From positions 975,029 through 1,039,028 of the forward strand of contig NZ_BAAARN010000001.1 in the NCBI RefSeq assembly GCF_039532215.1: DNA of 64,000 nt. The letters run 5' to 3'. The notes below the pieces were generated by a model. The model did not search any database. It was not told the origin of the DNA and was given only the letters and a program-made list of their open reading frames with translations. Both the position numbers and the translations under genes were made by a program. This document shows positions 9,360-18,434 of this stretch, in pieces. The stretch comes from Pedococcus aerophilus (GTDB lineage: Bacteria; Actinomycetota; Actinomycetes; Actinomycetales; Dermatophilaceae). Within the stretch, counting starts at the first letter, position 1, and the number at the start of each line of letters is the position of its first letter.

Positions 9360-10913
9360 TCAGCTGTCGATGTTGGCCATCACGTGCTTGATGCGCGTGT
9401 AGTCCTCGAAGCCGTACATGGACAGGTCCTTGCCATAACCGGACTTCTTGAAGCCGCCGTGCGGCATCTCCGCGACGACAGGGATGTGGGTGTTGATCCA
9501 GACGCAGCCGAAGTCGAGCGCCTTGGAGACGCGCATCGCCCGGCCGAAGTCCTTGGTCCAGACGCTGGAGGCCAGGCCGTAGTCCACGTCGTTGGCCCAG
9601 CGGATCGCCTCCTGCTCGTCGGTGAACCGCTGGACGGTGATGACCGGGCCGAAGATCTCGTCCTGGATGGCCTCGTCGTCCTGGGCCAGCCCCGACAGCA
9701 CGGTCGGCTCCAGGAAGAACCCGTCGCCGAGCGAGGTCAGACGGTGCCCACCGGCGGCCACGGTCGCGTGGTCCGGGAGCCGCGACAGGAACCCCTCGAC
9801 GCGCTCGAGCTGGTTGCGGTTGTTCACCGGTCCGAGCAGGGCGTCGGGGTCCTCGGGCAGGCCCACCTTGACCGAGGTCTTCGCGTGCTCCGCCAGCGCG
9901 GCGACGAAGTCGTCGTGGATCCGTGGGGCCACGAGCACGCGGGTGGCGGCCGTGCAGTCCTGGCCGGCGTTGAAGTAGCCCGCGGTGGCGATCCCCTCCA
10001 CGGCGGCCTCGAGGTCCGCGTCGTCGAAGACGATGACCGGCGCCTTGCCCCCGAGCTCGAGGTGCACCCGCTTGAGGTCGCGGGCCGCGCTCTCGGCCAC
10101 CTGCATGCCTGCCCGCACCGAGCCGGTGATCGCGACGAGCGCTGGCGTGCGGTGCTCGACCACGGCCCGGCCGGTCTCCCGGTCGCCGGTGACGACGTTG
10201 AACGTGCCGGCCGGCAGGAACTCCGAGGCGATCTCGGCCATGAGCAAGGTGGTCTCGGGCGTGGTGTCCGAGGGCTTGAGCACGACGGTGTTGCCCGCGG
10301 CCAGGGCCGGGGCGATCTTCCACGTCGCCATCATCATCGGGTAGTTCCACGGGGTGACCTGGCCGACGACGCCGATCGGCTCGCGCCGGATCCAGCTCGT
10401 GTGGCCCCTCATGTACTCGCCGGCCGAGCGGCCCTCCAGCACGCGGGCGGCACCGGCGAAGAAGCGGATCTGGTCGACCATCGGCGGCACCTCCTCGCTC
10501 GCGGTGAGGGCGTGCGGCTTGCCGGTGTTCTCGGACTCGAGCCGGACGAACTCGTCGGCGCGGCGCTCGATGGCGTCGGCGAACTTGAGCAGCGCGGCCT
10601 GGCGCTCGCTCGGGGTGGTCTGGCCCCACTCCTCGAACGCCGCGCTCGCCGAGGCGTACGCGTCGTCGACGTCCTGCGCCGTGGACACCGCGGCGGTGGC
10701 GACGACCCGTGCCGTGACGGGACTGACGATGTCGGCGCGGACGTCGGTCTGGGCGTCGACGTAGCGACCGCCCACGAAGTTGCGCAGCCTGCGCGGGGCG
10801 GACCCGGCGCCCGGGTCGCCGACGGCCGTCGCGGCATACGGGTCCGACGCTGGCGCCGGTGACGGTGCTGAGGACGGTGCGGGGGGTGTGGCGCCGGCGT
10901 GCGTGGCAGTCAC
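9360..10913 (-). CDS. 4-aminobutanal (gamma-aminobutyraldehyde) dehydrogenase family
   Basis: The 517-residue aldehyde dehydrogenase contains [24 protein letters not shown] and the catalytic Cys320 in GQDCTAATR. It resembles betaine-aldehyde / aminobutyraldehyde dehydrogenases (PatD, PuuC-like). Placement next to potD and opposite an aminotransferase suggests oxidation of 4-aminobutanal, or its gamma-glutamyl form, to GABA or its derivative. The GTG at 10913 is chosen because GGAG lies five bases upstream. A GTG at 10919 would overlap that site. An N-terminal Ala/Pro extension of about 40 residues is not part of the fold. Confidence 0.88.
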   Translation of the reverse strand: MTATHAGATPPAPSSAPSPAPASDPYAATAVGDPGAGSAPRRLRNFVGGRYVDAQTDVRADIVSPVTARVVATAAVSTAQDVDDAYASASAAFEEWGQTTPSERQAALLKFADAIERRADEFVRLESENTGKPHALTASEEVPPMVDQIRFFAGAARVLEGRSAGEYMRGHTSWIRREPIGVVGQVTPWNYPMMMATWKIAPALAAGNTVVLKPSDTTPETTLLMAEIASEFLPAGTFNVVTGDRETGRAVVEHRTPALVAITGSVRAGMQVAESAARDLKRVHLELGGKAPVIVFDDADLEAAVEGIATAGYFNAGQDCTAATRVLVAPRIHDDFVAALAEHAKTSVKVGLPEDPDALLGPVNNRNQLERVEGFLSRLPDHATVAAGGHRLTSLGDGFFLEPTVLSGLAQDDEAIQDEIFGPVITVQRFTDEQEAIRWANDVDYGLASSVWTKDFGRAMRVSKALDFGCVWINTHIPVVAEMPHGGFKKSGYGKDLSMYGFEDYTRIKHVMANIDS

Positions 10914-11000
10914 TGACACTCCAAGGAAGCTCGGGAACGGATTCCGGTGGTTGGCACTGTAGACCCAGCTCCACGGATTTCAATAGGTTCTCGAGGGTTC

Positions 11001-11037
11001 GTTGCGGAAATCAACATCGAATTTACATTTCGGCAAC
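11001..11037. promoter_or_regulatory. candidate operator in the divergent promoter region
   Basis: An 11-bp arm GTTGCGGAAAT (11001-11011) is repeated in inverted form at 11027-11037 with one mismatch and a 15-base spacer. It sits in a relatively AT-rich patch between the aldehyde dehydrogenase gene and the Lrp-type regulator. An Lrp-family protein binding its own divergent promoter would fit, but this is inference. The whole gap 10914-11092 has no gene. Confidence 0.5.
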
Positions 11038-11092
11038 GGAATCAGTCGCGCAGGGACTTGCGCCGAACACGATCAAACGACACCATGGCCGC

Positions 11093-11569
11093 GTGACCCG
11101 CACCCCCGGCAACGGCACCGATGTGCGCCTCGACGACGTGTCGAAGGCGATCATCGAGCTGCTGCAGGAGGACGGGCGGCAGTCCTACGCCACGATCGCC
11201 AAGCGCGTCGGGCTGTCGGAGGCGGCGGTGCGCCAGCGGGTGCAGCGCCTCCTCGACCAGGAGGTCATGCAGATCGTCGCCGTCACCGACCCCCTCCAGG
11301 TGGGGTTCCGGCGCCAGGCGATGATCGGCATCCGCGTCGACGGGGACCTGACGCCTGTCGGTGACGCGTTGTCGGCCATGGCTGAGGTCGACTACGTCGT
11401 CACCACGGCAGGATCGTTCGACATCCTCGCCGAGGTCGTCTGCGAGGACGACACCGAGCTGCTCGAGCTCCTCACGAAGCGGATCCGCCCCCTGCCGGGG
11501 GTGCAGTCCACCGAGACGTTCGTCTACCTGAAACTCAACAAGCAGCACTACAACTGGGGTACCCGATGA
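11093..11569 (+). CDS. Lrp/AsnC-family transcriptional regulator
   Basis: The 158-residue protein has an N-terminal winged helix-turn-helix (LDDVSKAIIELLQEDGR then LSEAAVRQRVQRL) and a C-terminal RAM/ACT ligand domain (residues about 75-150). The GTG start at 11093 is the first that gives a normal family length. The open frame extends upstream without a plausible start. The stop overlaps the aminotransferase start by four bases (ATGA). It likely senses a polyamine intermediate or amino acid and controls the two divergent arms of the polyamine island. Confidence 0.9.
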   Translation: MTRTPGNGTDVRLDDVSKAIIELLQEDGRQSYATIAKRVGLSEAAVRQRVQRLLDQEVMQIVAVTDPLQVGFRRQAMIGIRVDGDLTPVGDALSAMAEVDYVVTTAGSFDILAEVVCEDDTELLELLTKRIRPLPGVQSTETFVYLKLNKQHYNWGTR

Positions 11570-12963
11570 GCATCGATTCCACGTCCACGACCCCGGCCGG
11601 CACCGCCTACGCAGACGCCGCCCGCGACCACCTGTGGATGCACTTCACCCGCCACTCCACGTACGAGGAGGGCGGCAAGGTCCCCGTCATCGTCCGCGGT
11701 GAGGGCCACAAGATCTGGGACGACAAGGGCAAGGAGTACATCGACGGGCTCGCCGGCCTGTTCGTCGTCCAGGTCGGCCACGGTCGCCAGGAGCTCGCGG
11801 ACGCCGCGGCCAAGCAGGCCAAGGAGCTCGCCTTCTTCCCGCTGTGGTCCTACGCGCACCCGAAGGCCATCGAGCTCGCCGAGCGCCTCGCCGCCGGCGC
11901 CCCCGGCGACCTCAACCGCGTCTTCTTCACCACCGGTGGTGGCGAGGCCGTCGAGACCGCGTGGAAGCTCGCCAAGCAGTACTTCAAGCTCACCGGCAAG
12001 CCCACCAAGCACAAGGTCATCTCGCGGTCGGTGGCCTACCACGGCACCCCGCAGGGAGCCCTGTCCATCACCGGCATCCCGGCCGCCAAGGAGATGTTCG
12101 AGCCGCTCGTGCCGGGCGCCTTCAAGGTCCCCAACACCAACCTCTACCGCGCGCCGGAGCACCTGCGCGACGACGAGAAGGCCTTCGGCCGCTGGGCCGC
12201 CGACCGCATCGCCGAGGCCATCGAGTTCGAGGGCCCCGACACCGTGGCCGCCGTCTTCCTCGAGCCGGTGCAGAACTCCGGTGGCTGCTTCCCGCCGCCG
12301 CCCGGGTACTTCGAGCGGGTCCGGGAGATCTGCGACGAGTACGACGTCCTGCTGGTCTCCGACGAGGTCATCTGCTCGTTCGGCCGCATCGGCTCGATGT
12401 TCGCCTGCGACGACTTCAACTACGTCCCCGACATCATCACCTGCGCCAAGGGCATGACCTCCGGGTACTCCCCCATCGGCGCGATGATCGCCAGCGACCG
12501 CCTGTTCGAGCCGTTCAAGAAGGGCACGACGAGCTTCCCGCACGGCTACACCTTCGGTGGCCACCCGGTGAGCTCGGCGGTCGCCATGGCCAACCTCGAC
12601 ATCTTCGACCGCGAGGGCCTCAACGACCACGTCAAGGAGAACGCCCCGAACTTCCGGGCGACCCTGGAGAAGCTGCGCGACCTGCCGATCGTCGGTGACG
12701 TCCGCGGCGCCGGGTACTTCTACGGCATCGAGCTCGTCAAGGACAAGGAGACCCGCGAGACGTTCAACGACGCGGAGTCCGAGCGCCTGCTGCGTGGCTA
12801 CCTCTCCAAGGCCCTCTTCGACGCCGGCATCTACTGCCGCGCCGACGACCGTGGCGACCCGGTCATCCAGCTCGCGCCGCCGCTCATCATCGGCCAGCCC
12901 GAGTTCGACGACATCGAGAGCCGCCTGCGGTCGGTCCTCAAGGACGCCGAGAAGCACCTCTGA
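11566..12963 (+). CDS. class III aminotransferase, putative putrescine aminotransferase
   Basis: The 465-residue fold-type I PLP enzyme has the cofactor lysine at Lys295 in ITCAKGMTSGYSP and a phosphate-binding GGGEAVETAW segment. It is close in style to putrescine-pyruvate / GABA / beta-alanine-pyruvate transaminases (SpuC group). It probably turns putrescine into 4-aminobutanal, or GABA into succinate semialdehyde, using pyruvate. No second GABA transaminase is seen in the window. It is translationally coupled to the Lrp gene and faces the importer and dehydrogenases. Confidence 0.87.
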   Translation: MSIDSTSTTPAGTAYADAARDHLWMHFTRHSTYEEGGKVPVIVRGEGHKIWDDKGKEYIDGLAGLFVVQVGHGRQELADAAAKQAKELAFFPLWSYAHPKAIELAERLAAGAPGDLNRVFFTTGGGEAVETAWKLAKQYFKLTGKPTKHKVISRSVAYHGTPQGALSITGIPAAKEMFEPLVPGAFKVPNTNLYRAPEHLRDDEKAFGRWAADRIAEAIEFEGPDTVAAVFLEPVQNSGGCFPPPPGYFERVREICDEYDVLLVSDEVICSFGRIGSMFACDDFNYVPDIITCAKGMTSGYSPIGAMIASDRLFEPFKKGTTSFPHGYTFGGHPVSSAVAMANLDIFDREGLNDHVKENAPNFRATLEKLRDLPIVGDVRGAGYFYGIELVKDKETRETFNDAESERLLRGYLSKALFDAGIYCRADDRGDPVIQLAPPLIIGQPEFDDIESRLRSVLKDAEKHL

Positions 12964-12976
12964 GCCGGCCGCCCTC

Positions 12977-14395
12977 GTGACCCAGCCACTCTGGTCCGAG
13001 GCCACGGAGCAGGAGGGCTCGTATGCCGCGTCGTCGGCACACGGGCCCTCCTCGGCTTCCGGGCCCCTCACCTCGTCCACCACCTCGTCGCCAGACCCGC
13101 TGCCCCCGCGCGCCGACGTCGTCATCGTCGGCGCCGGGTTCACCGGGCTGTGGACCGCGCACTACCTCCTGGCAGCGGACCCGTCGCTCGACGTGGTCCT
13201 GCTCGAGGCGCGGCACGCAGGGTTCGGGGCCAGCGGTCGCAACGGCGGCTGGGTCTCGGCGCTGTGGCCGGTCGGACCCGACACGCTGGCCCGCCGTTCG
13301 GGCCGGGCGGCCGCCGAGGCGATGCTGGCCGAGCTGCGCCACACGGTCGACGAGGTCGGCAGGGCAACGGAATCCGCGGGCATCGACTGCGGATTCCGCA
13401 AGGGCGGAACGCTGGGCCTGGCCCGCTCGCAGGCCCAGGCCACCCGCGCCCACGCCGAGGTCGCCCACGCGCAGGAGTGGGGCATCGACACCAGCTGGCT
13501 CGACGCCGGTGAGGCGACCGAGCGGCTCGCGGCCGACGGCGTGCTCGGCGCGACGTACAACCCGCACTGCGCCCGGGTGCACCCCCGCCGCCTCGTGGAC
13601 GGACTGGCCGCCGAGGTCCGCCGTCAGGGCGCCCGCATCATGGAGGGGTTCCGGGTCGAGGCGATCGAGCCGGGGTCGGCACTCCTGGCCGACGGCCGCA
13701 CCATCGCGGCCCGGCACGTCATCCGCGCCACCGAGGGCTTCACCCCGGTGCTGGCCGGGCACCGGCGCACCGTCGCCCCGGTCTACTCCCTCATGGTGGC
13801 CACCGAGCCGCTGCCGTCCGGTCTCTGGGACCAGATCGGCCTGGCCCAGCGGGAGACGTTCGCCGACCACCGCCACGTGATCATCTACGGCCAGCGCACC
13901 GTTGACGACCGGCTGGCCTTCGGCGGACGCGGCGCGCCCTACCACTTCGGCTCCCGCGTCAGTCCCGAGTTCGACCACGACGCAACAGTTTTCGCCGATC
14001 TGCGCGCCACCCTGCGCGACCTCCTCCCCCAGATCGAGGGTGTCGCGTTCACCCACGCCTGGGGCGGTCCGCTCGGCATCGCCCGTGACTGGCACCCGTC
14101 GGTCGGCCACGACCCGGCCACCGGGCTCGGGTGGGCCGGGGGCTACGTCGGTGACGGGGTCGCGGCCAGCAACCTCGCAGGGCGCACCCTCGCCGACCTC
14201 GTCCTCGGACGCCATACGGCTATCACGGACCTGCCGTGGGTCGGCCACCGCAGCCGACGCTGGGAGCCCGAGCCGGCGCGGTGGGTCGGGATCAACGCCG
14301 GGCTGCGCCTGGCGCACGCGGCCGACCGGGAGGAGTCCCGCACCGGCCGACCGGCGCGGATCGGCCGTCTCCTCGAGGCCCTCACCGGCCACTGA
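12977..14395 (+). CDS. DAO-type FAD-dependent oxidoreductase, PuuB-like
   Basis: The 472-residue flavoprotein has a Rossmann FAD motif (VVIVGAGFTGLWTAHYL, near residue 55) and the GASGRNGG segment seen in gamma-glutamylputrescine oxidases and related D-amino-acid-oxidase-fold enzymes. A glycine-rich C-terminal FAD site (GYVGDGVAASNLAGR) closes the domain. It starts with GTG at 12977, 13 bp after the aminotransferase. About 45 N-terminal residues are Ser-rich and low complexity. It likely oxidises an amine or glutamyl-polyamine with O2 or another acceptor. Confidence 0.8.
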   Translation: MTQPLWSEATEQEGSYAASSAHGPSSASGPLTSSTTSSPDPLPPRADVVIVGAGFTGLWTAHYLLAADPSLDVVLLEARHAGFGASGRNGGWVSALWPVGPDTLARRSGRAAAEAMLAELRHTVDEVGRATESAGIDCGFRKGGTLGLARSQAQATRAHAEVAHAQEWGIDTSWLDAGEATERLAADGVLGATYNPHCARVHPRRLVDGLAAEVRRQGARIMEGFRVEAIEPGSALLADGRTIAARHVIRATEGFTPVLAGHRRTVAPVYSLMVATEPLPSGLWDQIGLAQRETFADHRHVIIYGQRTVDDRLAFGGRGAPYHFGSRVSPEFDHDATVFADLRATLRDLLPQIEGVAFTHAWGGPLGIARDWHPSVGHDPATGLGWAGGYVGDGVAASNLAGRTLADLVLGRHTAITDLPWVGHRSRRWEPEPARWVGINAGLRLAHAADREESRTGRPARIGRLLEALTGH

Positions 14396-14440
14396 CCCGG
14401 GCGGCCAGCGCCACGACCGCGTCGCTGGCAGACTCCGAGG

Positions 14441-14830
14441 GTGTCCACGCCTCCCGCCGAGCTCTCGGCCGCCGCCCTCGAGTTCGTCACCGTCCGCCAC
14501 CTCGCGACCCTGACCACCCTGCGCCGGGACGGGAGTCCGCACGTCGTGCCCGTCGGGTTCACCTGGGACAGCGAGGCGCTCGTGGTCCGGGTGATCACCA
14601 GCGGCACCAGCCAGAAGGCGCGCAACGCGGCGGCGGGGACCCGCGCGGTCGTGTGCCAGGTCGACGGCCGCCACTGGCTGTCCTTCGAGGGACCCGCCCG
14701 CGTCCTCACCGACCGTGACTCGGTCGCCGACGCCGAGCAGCGGTATGCCGCCCGCTACCGCGTGCCTCGCGAGAACCCCGAGCGCGTGGTCATCGAGATC
14801 GCCGTGGACCGGGTCCTCGGCAACGTCTGA
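14441..14830 (+). CDS. pyridoxamine-phosphate-oxidase-like split-barrel protein
   Basis: The 129-residue single-domain protein has the split beta-barrel pattern of the PPOX/F420-dependent reductase group ([19 protein letters not shown], then a central SFEGPARVL strand). It probably binds FMN or F420. The substrate is unknown. GTG start at 14441, 45 bp downstream of the FAD oxidase, but possibly a separate unit. Confidence 0.75.
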   Translation: MSTPPAELSAAALEFVTVRHLATLTTLRRDGSPHVVPVGFTWDSEALVVRVITSGTSQKARNAAAGTRAVVCQVDGRHWLSFEGPARVLTDRDSVADAEQRYAARYRVPRENPERVVIEIAVDRVLGNV

Positions 14831-14854
14831 GCGGCCCACCCCTAGAGTCGAGCC

Positions 14855-16084
14855 ATGGTCGGGGCCCGCAGGAGCACCACCCGGGAGGTCGAGTCGCTGC
14901 CCGCGCTCGAGGCGCTGCTCGCCTCCGGGAGGCCGCTGACCGGCGCCCGCCTCCAGGACCTCGACCTCACCGGCCACGAGGCTGAGCTGCTCGCCCGCAG
15001 CGACCTCAGCGGGCTGGTCGTCCTCGGTGGTCGGCTCTCCGCGGCGCTCGACGCGCACCTGAGGGCCCACCACGCCCTCGTCTTCCCGACCGACCCGCAC
15101 GCGCCGGTCGACCCCTACCGCGCCACCCTGTACTCCCCCGACGAGCTCTACGCGGGGCTCGGGGAGCACGGGTACGACGCGACCCCCGATGCCCGCGCGT
15201 ACCGCTGGGCGCTCGACGGGACGCACCACCACGACGCGTTCGTCACGCTGCTGCGCGCGATCCACGACGACTCGATCACGGATGCGCTCGACGAGGTCGT
15301 CCACGGACGACCGGTCGTCGGGGTGATGGGCGGGCACGCGCTCGAGCGCGGACGGGCCGCCTACGCCGAGGCCGCGCGGCTGGGGCACCGACTCGCCGGC
15401 CTCGGGCTCGTCGTGGCCACCGGTGGTGGCCCCGGGGCGATGGAGGCCGCCAACCTCGGTGCGCTTGCCCCGGACGAGGGCGGCCTGGCGACGGCTCTCG
15501 ACCGGCTGGCCGCGGTGCCGTCCTTCCGCCCCGACATCGGCGCCTGGGCCGCGCTGGCCCTCGACGTGCGCAAGGACCTCGTCACCGTCCGGCACCCCGG
15601 CAAGGACCCTCAGCCCGGCGAGGGCCCTCTGCCCGGCGTGGATCCGGCGGCGACCGCTCGGCCCGCGCCCGCGCGCAGCCTCGGCATCCCCACGTGGTTC
15701 TACGGCCACGAGCCGCCCAACGTCTTCTGCGACGGGATCGGCAAGTACTTCTCCAACGCCATCCGCGAGGACGGCCTGCTCGCGCGGGCCACCGCCGGAC
15801 TCGTCGTCCTCGAGGGCTCCGCCGGCACCGTGCAGGAGGTCTTCCAGGCGCTGACGCCGTTGTACTACGCCGCCTCCGCCACCGACGGTCCGGAGGCGCT
15901 CGGCTCCCGCCCGCTGCCCCCGGTGGTCCTCGTGGGCCAGGAGCACTGGACCGACACCGTGCCGATCTGGTCGGCGGTGCGGGCCCTCGGGCAGGGCCGC
16001 CCCCTCGGCGAGGCCCTCCACCTCGTCGACACCGTCGAGGACGCGGTGGCTGTCATCGAGGACGCCCCTGGGGGCGCCGCGTGA
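14855..16084 (+). CDS. LOG-family nucleotide-binding protein (PpnN-like size)
   Basis: The 409-residue protein contains VATGGGPGAMEAAN, the nucleotide loop of LOG / cytokinin phosphoribohydrolase proteins. The usual PGGxGTxxE site is replaced by LEGSAGTVQE. Proteins of this family cleave nucleoside monophosphates to base and ribose-phosphate. The altered site leaves activity uncertain. The N-terminal 160 residues form an extra domain. The stop overlaps the next gene by four bases. Confidence 0.75.
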   Translation: MVGARRSTTREVESLPALEALLASGRPLTGARLQDLDLTGHEAELLARSDLSGLVVLGGRLSAALDAHLRAHHALVFPTDPHAPVDPYRATLYSPDELYAGLGEHGYDATPDARAYRWALDGTHHHDAFVTLLRAIHDDSITDALDEVVHGRPVVGVMGGHALERGRAAYAEAARLGHRLAGLGLVVATGGGPGAMEAANLGALAPDEGGLATALDRLAAVPSFRPDIGAWAALALDVRKDLVTVRHPGKDPQPGEGPLPGVDPAATARPAPARSLGIPTWFYGHEPPNVFCDGIGKYFSNAIREDGLLARATAGLVVLEGSAGTVQEVFQALTPLYYAASATDGPEALGSRPLPPVVLVGQEHWTDTVPIWSAVRALGQGRPLGEALHLVDTVEDAVAVIEDAPGGAA

Positions 16085-16920
16085 CTCCCGTCGTCAACGC
16101 CGTCGTCACGCTCGGCATGCTCGTCATCGTCCCGCTCGGCCTGCGCCTGCTGCCCGTCCCCGGGACCGACCGCGTCGCCCGGATCTACCCGGTCTTCGCC
16201 GTCCCCGGTGTCATCGCCCTCGGGCTCCCCCGTGGTGCGCTGTCGACGACCCTGGCCTGCTGGTACGGCGTGGGTACGCTCCTGCTCGTCGCCCTCGCAG
16301 CGCGGTATGCGTGGAACTGCCTGTCCCGCAAGGCGTTCCGGGCCACGGACGCAGCAGCCATCACTGCGCTGGCGTGTCCGGCCATCGCCGCCTTCGCCCT
16401 CGTCAGCGAGCGCTCGTCGCTCGAGGTCTTCGGGTTCAGCCTCAAGATCCTCGCGCTCACCGTCCCCCACTTCCACTACGCGGGCTTCGCCGCAGCGCTG
16501 GTCGCCCACCTCGTCGCCGCCGCCCACCCCAGTGCCGTGACGACCGCTGCCGCGTGGTCGGTCCCGACGGGGACGCTCGTCGTCCTGCTCGGCTACTTCG
16601 TCAACGACGAGGTCGAGCTGCTGGGCGCCGCGATCCTCACCGCCGGGATGTGGCTCGTCGGGTGGACCCTGTGGACCCGCTCGCGCGCGGCGACGAACGA
16701 CCCGCGCACCCGTCTCCTGCTCGGGGTCAGCGCCGTCACCCTCGTGGCGACGATGCTGCTCGCCCTCGACTGGGCGCTCGGCCACGTCGTCGACGCCGTG
16801 CCGCACCTGCCGATCGAGTGGATGGCGTGGACCCACGGCCTCGCGAACGCCGTCGGCTTCGCCCTCTGTGCCCTCTACGCCCTGCGCCGCACCCCCGACC
16901 CGGAACGAGTCACCCCGTGA
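16081..16920 (+). CDS. YndJ-family multi-pass membrane protein
   Basis: The 279-residue hydrophobic protein has seven to nine predicted membrane segments and the HFHYAGF motif typical of YndJ proteins. GTG start in a GTGA overlap with the LOG gene, and its own stop overlaps the next gene in the same way. The function of the family is unknown. The tight three-gene arrangement suggests the LOG, YndJ and DUF1990 products are made together. Confidence 0.75.
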   Translation: MTPVVNAVVTLGMLVIVPLGLRLLPVPGTDRVARIYPVFAVPGVIALGLPRGALSTTLACWYGVGTLLLVALAARYAWNCLSRKAFRATDAAAITALACPAIAAFALVSERSSLEVFGFSLKILALTVPHFHYAGFAAALVAHLVAAAHPSAVTTAAAWSVPTGTLVVLLGYFVNDEVELLGAAILTAGMWLVGWTLWTRSRAATNDPRTRLLLGVSAVTLVATMLLALDWALGHVVDAVPHLPIEWMAWTHGLANAVGFALCALYALRRTPDPERVTP

Positions 16921-17432
16921 AGCTCACCGACCTCGCCCACCTCCCCCTCACCTACGAACCCCGCGGGCTCACCCTCGACGGGCCGCTCCCTGAGGGCTTC
17001 CACCACCTCGAGGTGGAGCGCCGGCTGGGAGCCGGCGACGCGGCATACGCCAGGGCGTCGGAGGCCCTCATGCGCTGGGCACCGCAGCGCGGGATCGGGC
17101 TGCGGCCCGTCGCGACCGCACCGCGGGCCGCGGAGGGCGTCGAGATCCTCAGCCACCTCGCGGTCCTGCCCATCCCCTGTCGCGTCGTCTGGGCGGTCGA
17201 GGGACCCGACCGGACCGGGTTCGGCTACGGCACGCTGCGCGGCCACATCGAGAGCGGCGAGGAGGGATTCCTCATCGAGCGCCGCGGCGATGACGTGTAC
17301 GCCGTCATCCGGGCCTACGCGCGCGCCGCCACGCTCCTGGCCCGCCTCGGCGGACCGGTGAGCTGGCAGCTCCAGAAGGTCTCCGCGCTGGGCTACCTGC
17401 GCGCCCTCCAGCGCGCCACCGACGCCCCCTGA
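16917..17432 (+). CDS. DUF1990 family protein
   Basis: The 171-residue protein fits DUF1990: a central region with RVVWAVEGPDRTGFGYGTL then a GEEGFLIER segment and a YAVIRAYAR strand near the end. It is soluble and of unknown function. Start is the GTG in the GTGA overlap with yndJ. DUF1990 and YndJ genes are often neighbours, so joint action at the membrane is plausible. Confidence 0.75.
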   Translation: MKLTDLAHLPLTYEPRGLTLDGPLPEGFHHLEVERRLGAGDAAYARASEALMRWAPQRGIGLRPVATAPRAAEGVEILSHLAVLPIPCRVVWAVEGPDRTGFGYGTLRGHIESGEEGFLIERRGDDVYAVIRAYARAATLLARLGGPVSWQLQKVSALGYLRALQRATDAP

Positions 17433-17442
17433 CCCCACCCCT

Positions 17443-17466
17443 CCCGCACAACGCTGGTTGCGCGGG
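17443..17466. terminator. hairpin between convergent DUF1990 and purU genes
   Basis: CCCGC pairs with GCGGG and CAAC with GTTG, giving about nine pairs with one A-C mismatch and a four-base GCTG loop. It lies between convergent genes and could stop transcription both ways. It lacks a U-tract, as is common in high-GC actinobacteria. Confidence 0.55.
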
Positions 17467-17540
17467 AAACCGCGGGTTGTTGTCCCGACTGTTGCCGCGC
17501 AACCGGCGTCCTGCGGAGCACGGTGCGGGCGGGGCGTGGG

Positions 17541-18425
17541 TCAGTCGAAGACGATGGTGCGGCGGCCGCGCAGGACCACGCGGTGCTCGGCGTGCCACCG
17601 CACCGCCCGCGCGAGCGCCATCGCCTCGAGCTCCTGACCGACGGAGGCCAGCTGGGCCGGGCTCATGCGGTGGTCGACCCGCCGGAAGTCCTGCTCGATG
17701 ATCGGGCCCTCGTCGAGGTCGGCCGTGACGTAGTGCGCGGTGGCCCCGATGACCTTGACCCCGCGGTCGTGCGCCTGCGTGTAGGGCTTGGCCCCCTTGA
17801 AGCTCGGCAGCAGCGAGTGGTGGATGTTGATGATGCGGCCCGGCAGGTCGGCGCACAGGTCAGCGGAGAGGATCTGCATGTAGCGCGCCAGGACGATCGT
17901 GTCGGCGCGGTGCTCGGCGACGAGGTCGCGCAGCTGCTGCTCGGCGGCAGGCTTGGTGTCGCGGGTGACGGGGACGTGGTGGAACGGGACACCGTGCCAC
18001 TCCGCGAGGCCGCGGAAGTCCTCGTGGTTGGACACGATCGCCGGCACCTCGATCGGCAGCGACCCGCTCTCGACCCGGAAGAGCAGGTCGTTGAGGCAGT
18101 GCCCCTGCTGGCTCACCATGACCAGCACGCGGGGGCGGCGGGAGAGGTCGTGGACGGCGTACTCCATCGCGAACTCCGCAGCCACGGGCGCGAGGGCCGC
18201 GTCGACGTCGGCCACCGGCAGCGCCCTGCCCTCACGCACGAGGTGCATGCGCAGGTGGAACTCTCCCGACGTCGCATCGGCGAACTGCTGGCTGTCGAGG
18301 ATGGTCATCGACTGCTCGAGCATCACCCCCGAGACGGCGTGGACGATACCGCGGCGGTCGGGACAGGAGACGGTGAGGACGAACTCGCGGCCGCTCTCGG
18401 CGGACGCAGGCAGGGACTGGTGCAC
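17541..18425 (-). CDS. purU: formyltetrahydrofolate deformylase
   Basis: The 294-residue enzyme has an N-terminal ACT domain (residues 15-95) and a C-terminal formyl-transferase fold with NIHHSLLPSF and the catalytic region GATAHYVTADLDEGPII. It hydrolyses 10-formyl-THF to formate and THF, supplying formate for purine synthesis and balancing one-carbon pools. GTG start at 18425. Length is normal for PurU. Confidence 0.93.
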   Translation of the reverse strand: MHQSLPASAESGREFVLTVSCPDRRGIVHAVSGVMLEQSMTILDSQQFADATSGEFHLRMHLVREGRALPVADVDAALAPVAAEFAMEYAVHDLSRRPRVLVMVSQQGHCLNDLLFRVESGSLPIEVPAIVSNHEDFRGLAEWHGVPFHHVPVTRDTKPAAEQQLRDLVAEHRADTIVLARYMQILSADLCADLPGRIINIHHSLLPSFKGAKPYTQAHDRGVKVIGATAHYVTADLDEGPIIEQDFRRVDHRMSPAQLASVGQELEAMALARAVRWHAEHRVVLRGRRTIVFD

Positions 18426-18434
18426 GCGGACAGC

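Noticed and set aside
8046-10862. A 938-residue plus-strand frame opposite potD and the aldehyde dehydrogenase
   Set aside because: Shadow frame; the minus strand holds clear PotD and ALDH motifs.
12938-16021. A 1027-residue open frame on the minus strand opposite the FAD oxidoreductase, split-barrel and LOG genes
   Set aside because: It is a shadow frame produced by high GC. Its translation is Arg/Gly/Asp-rich with no domain, while the plus strand carries recognisable families.
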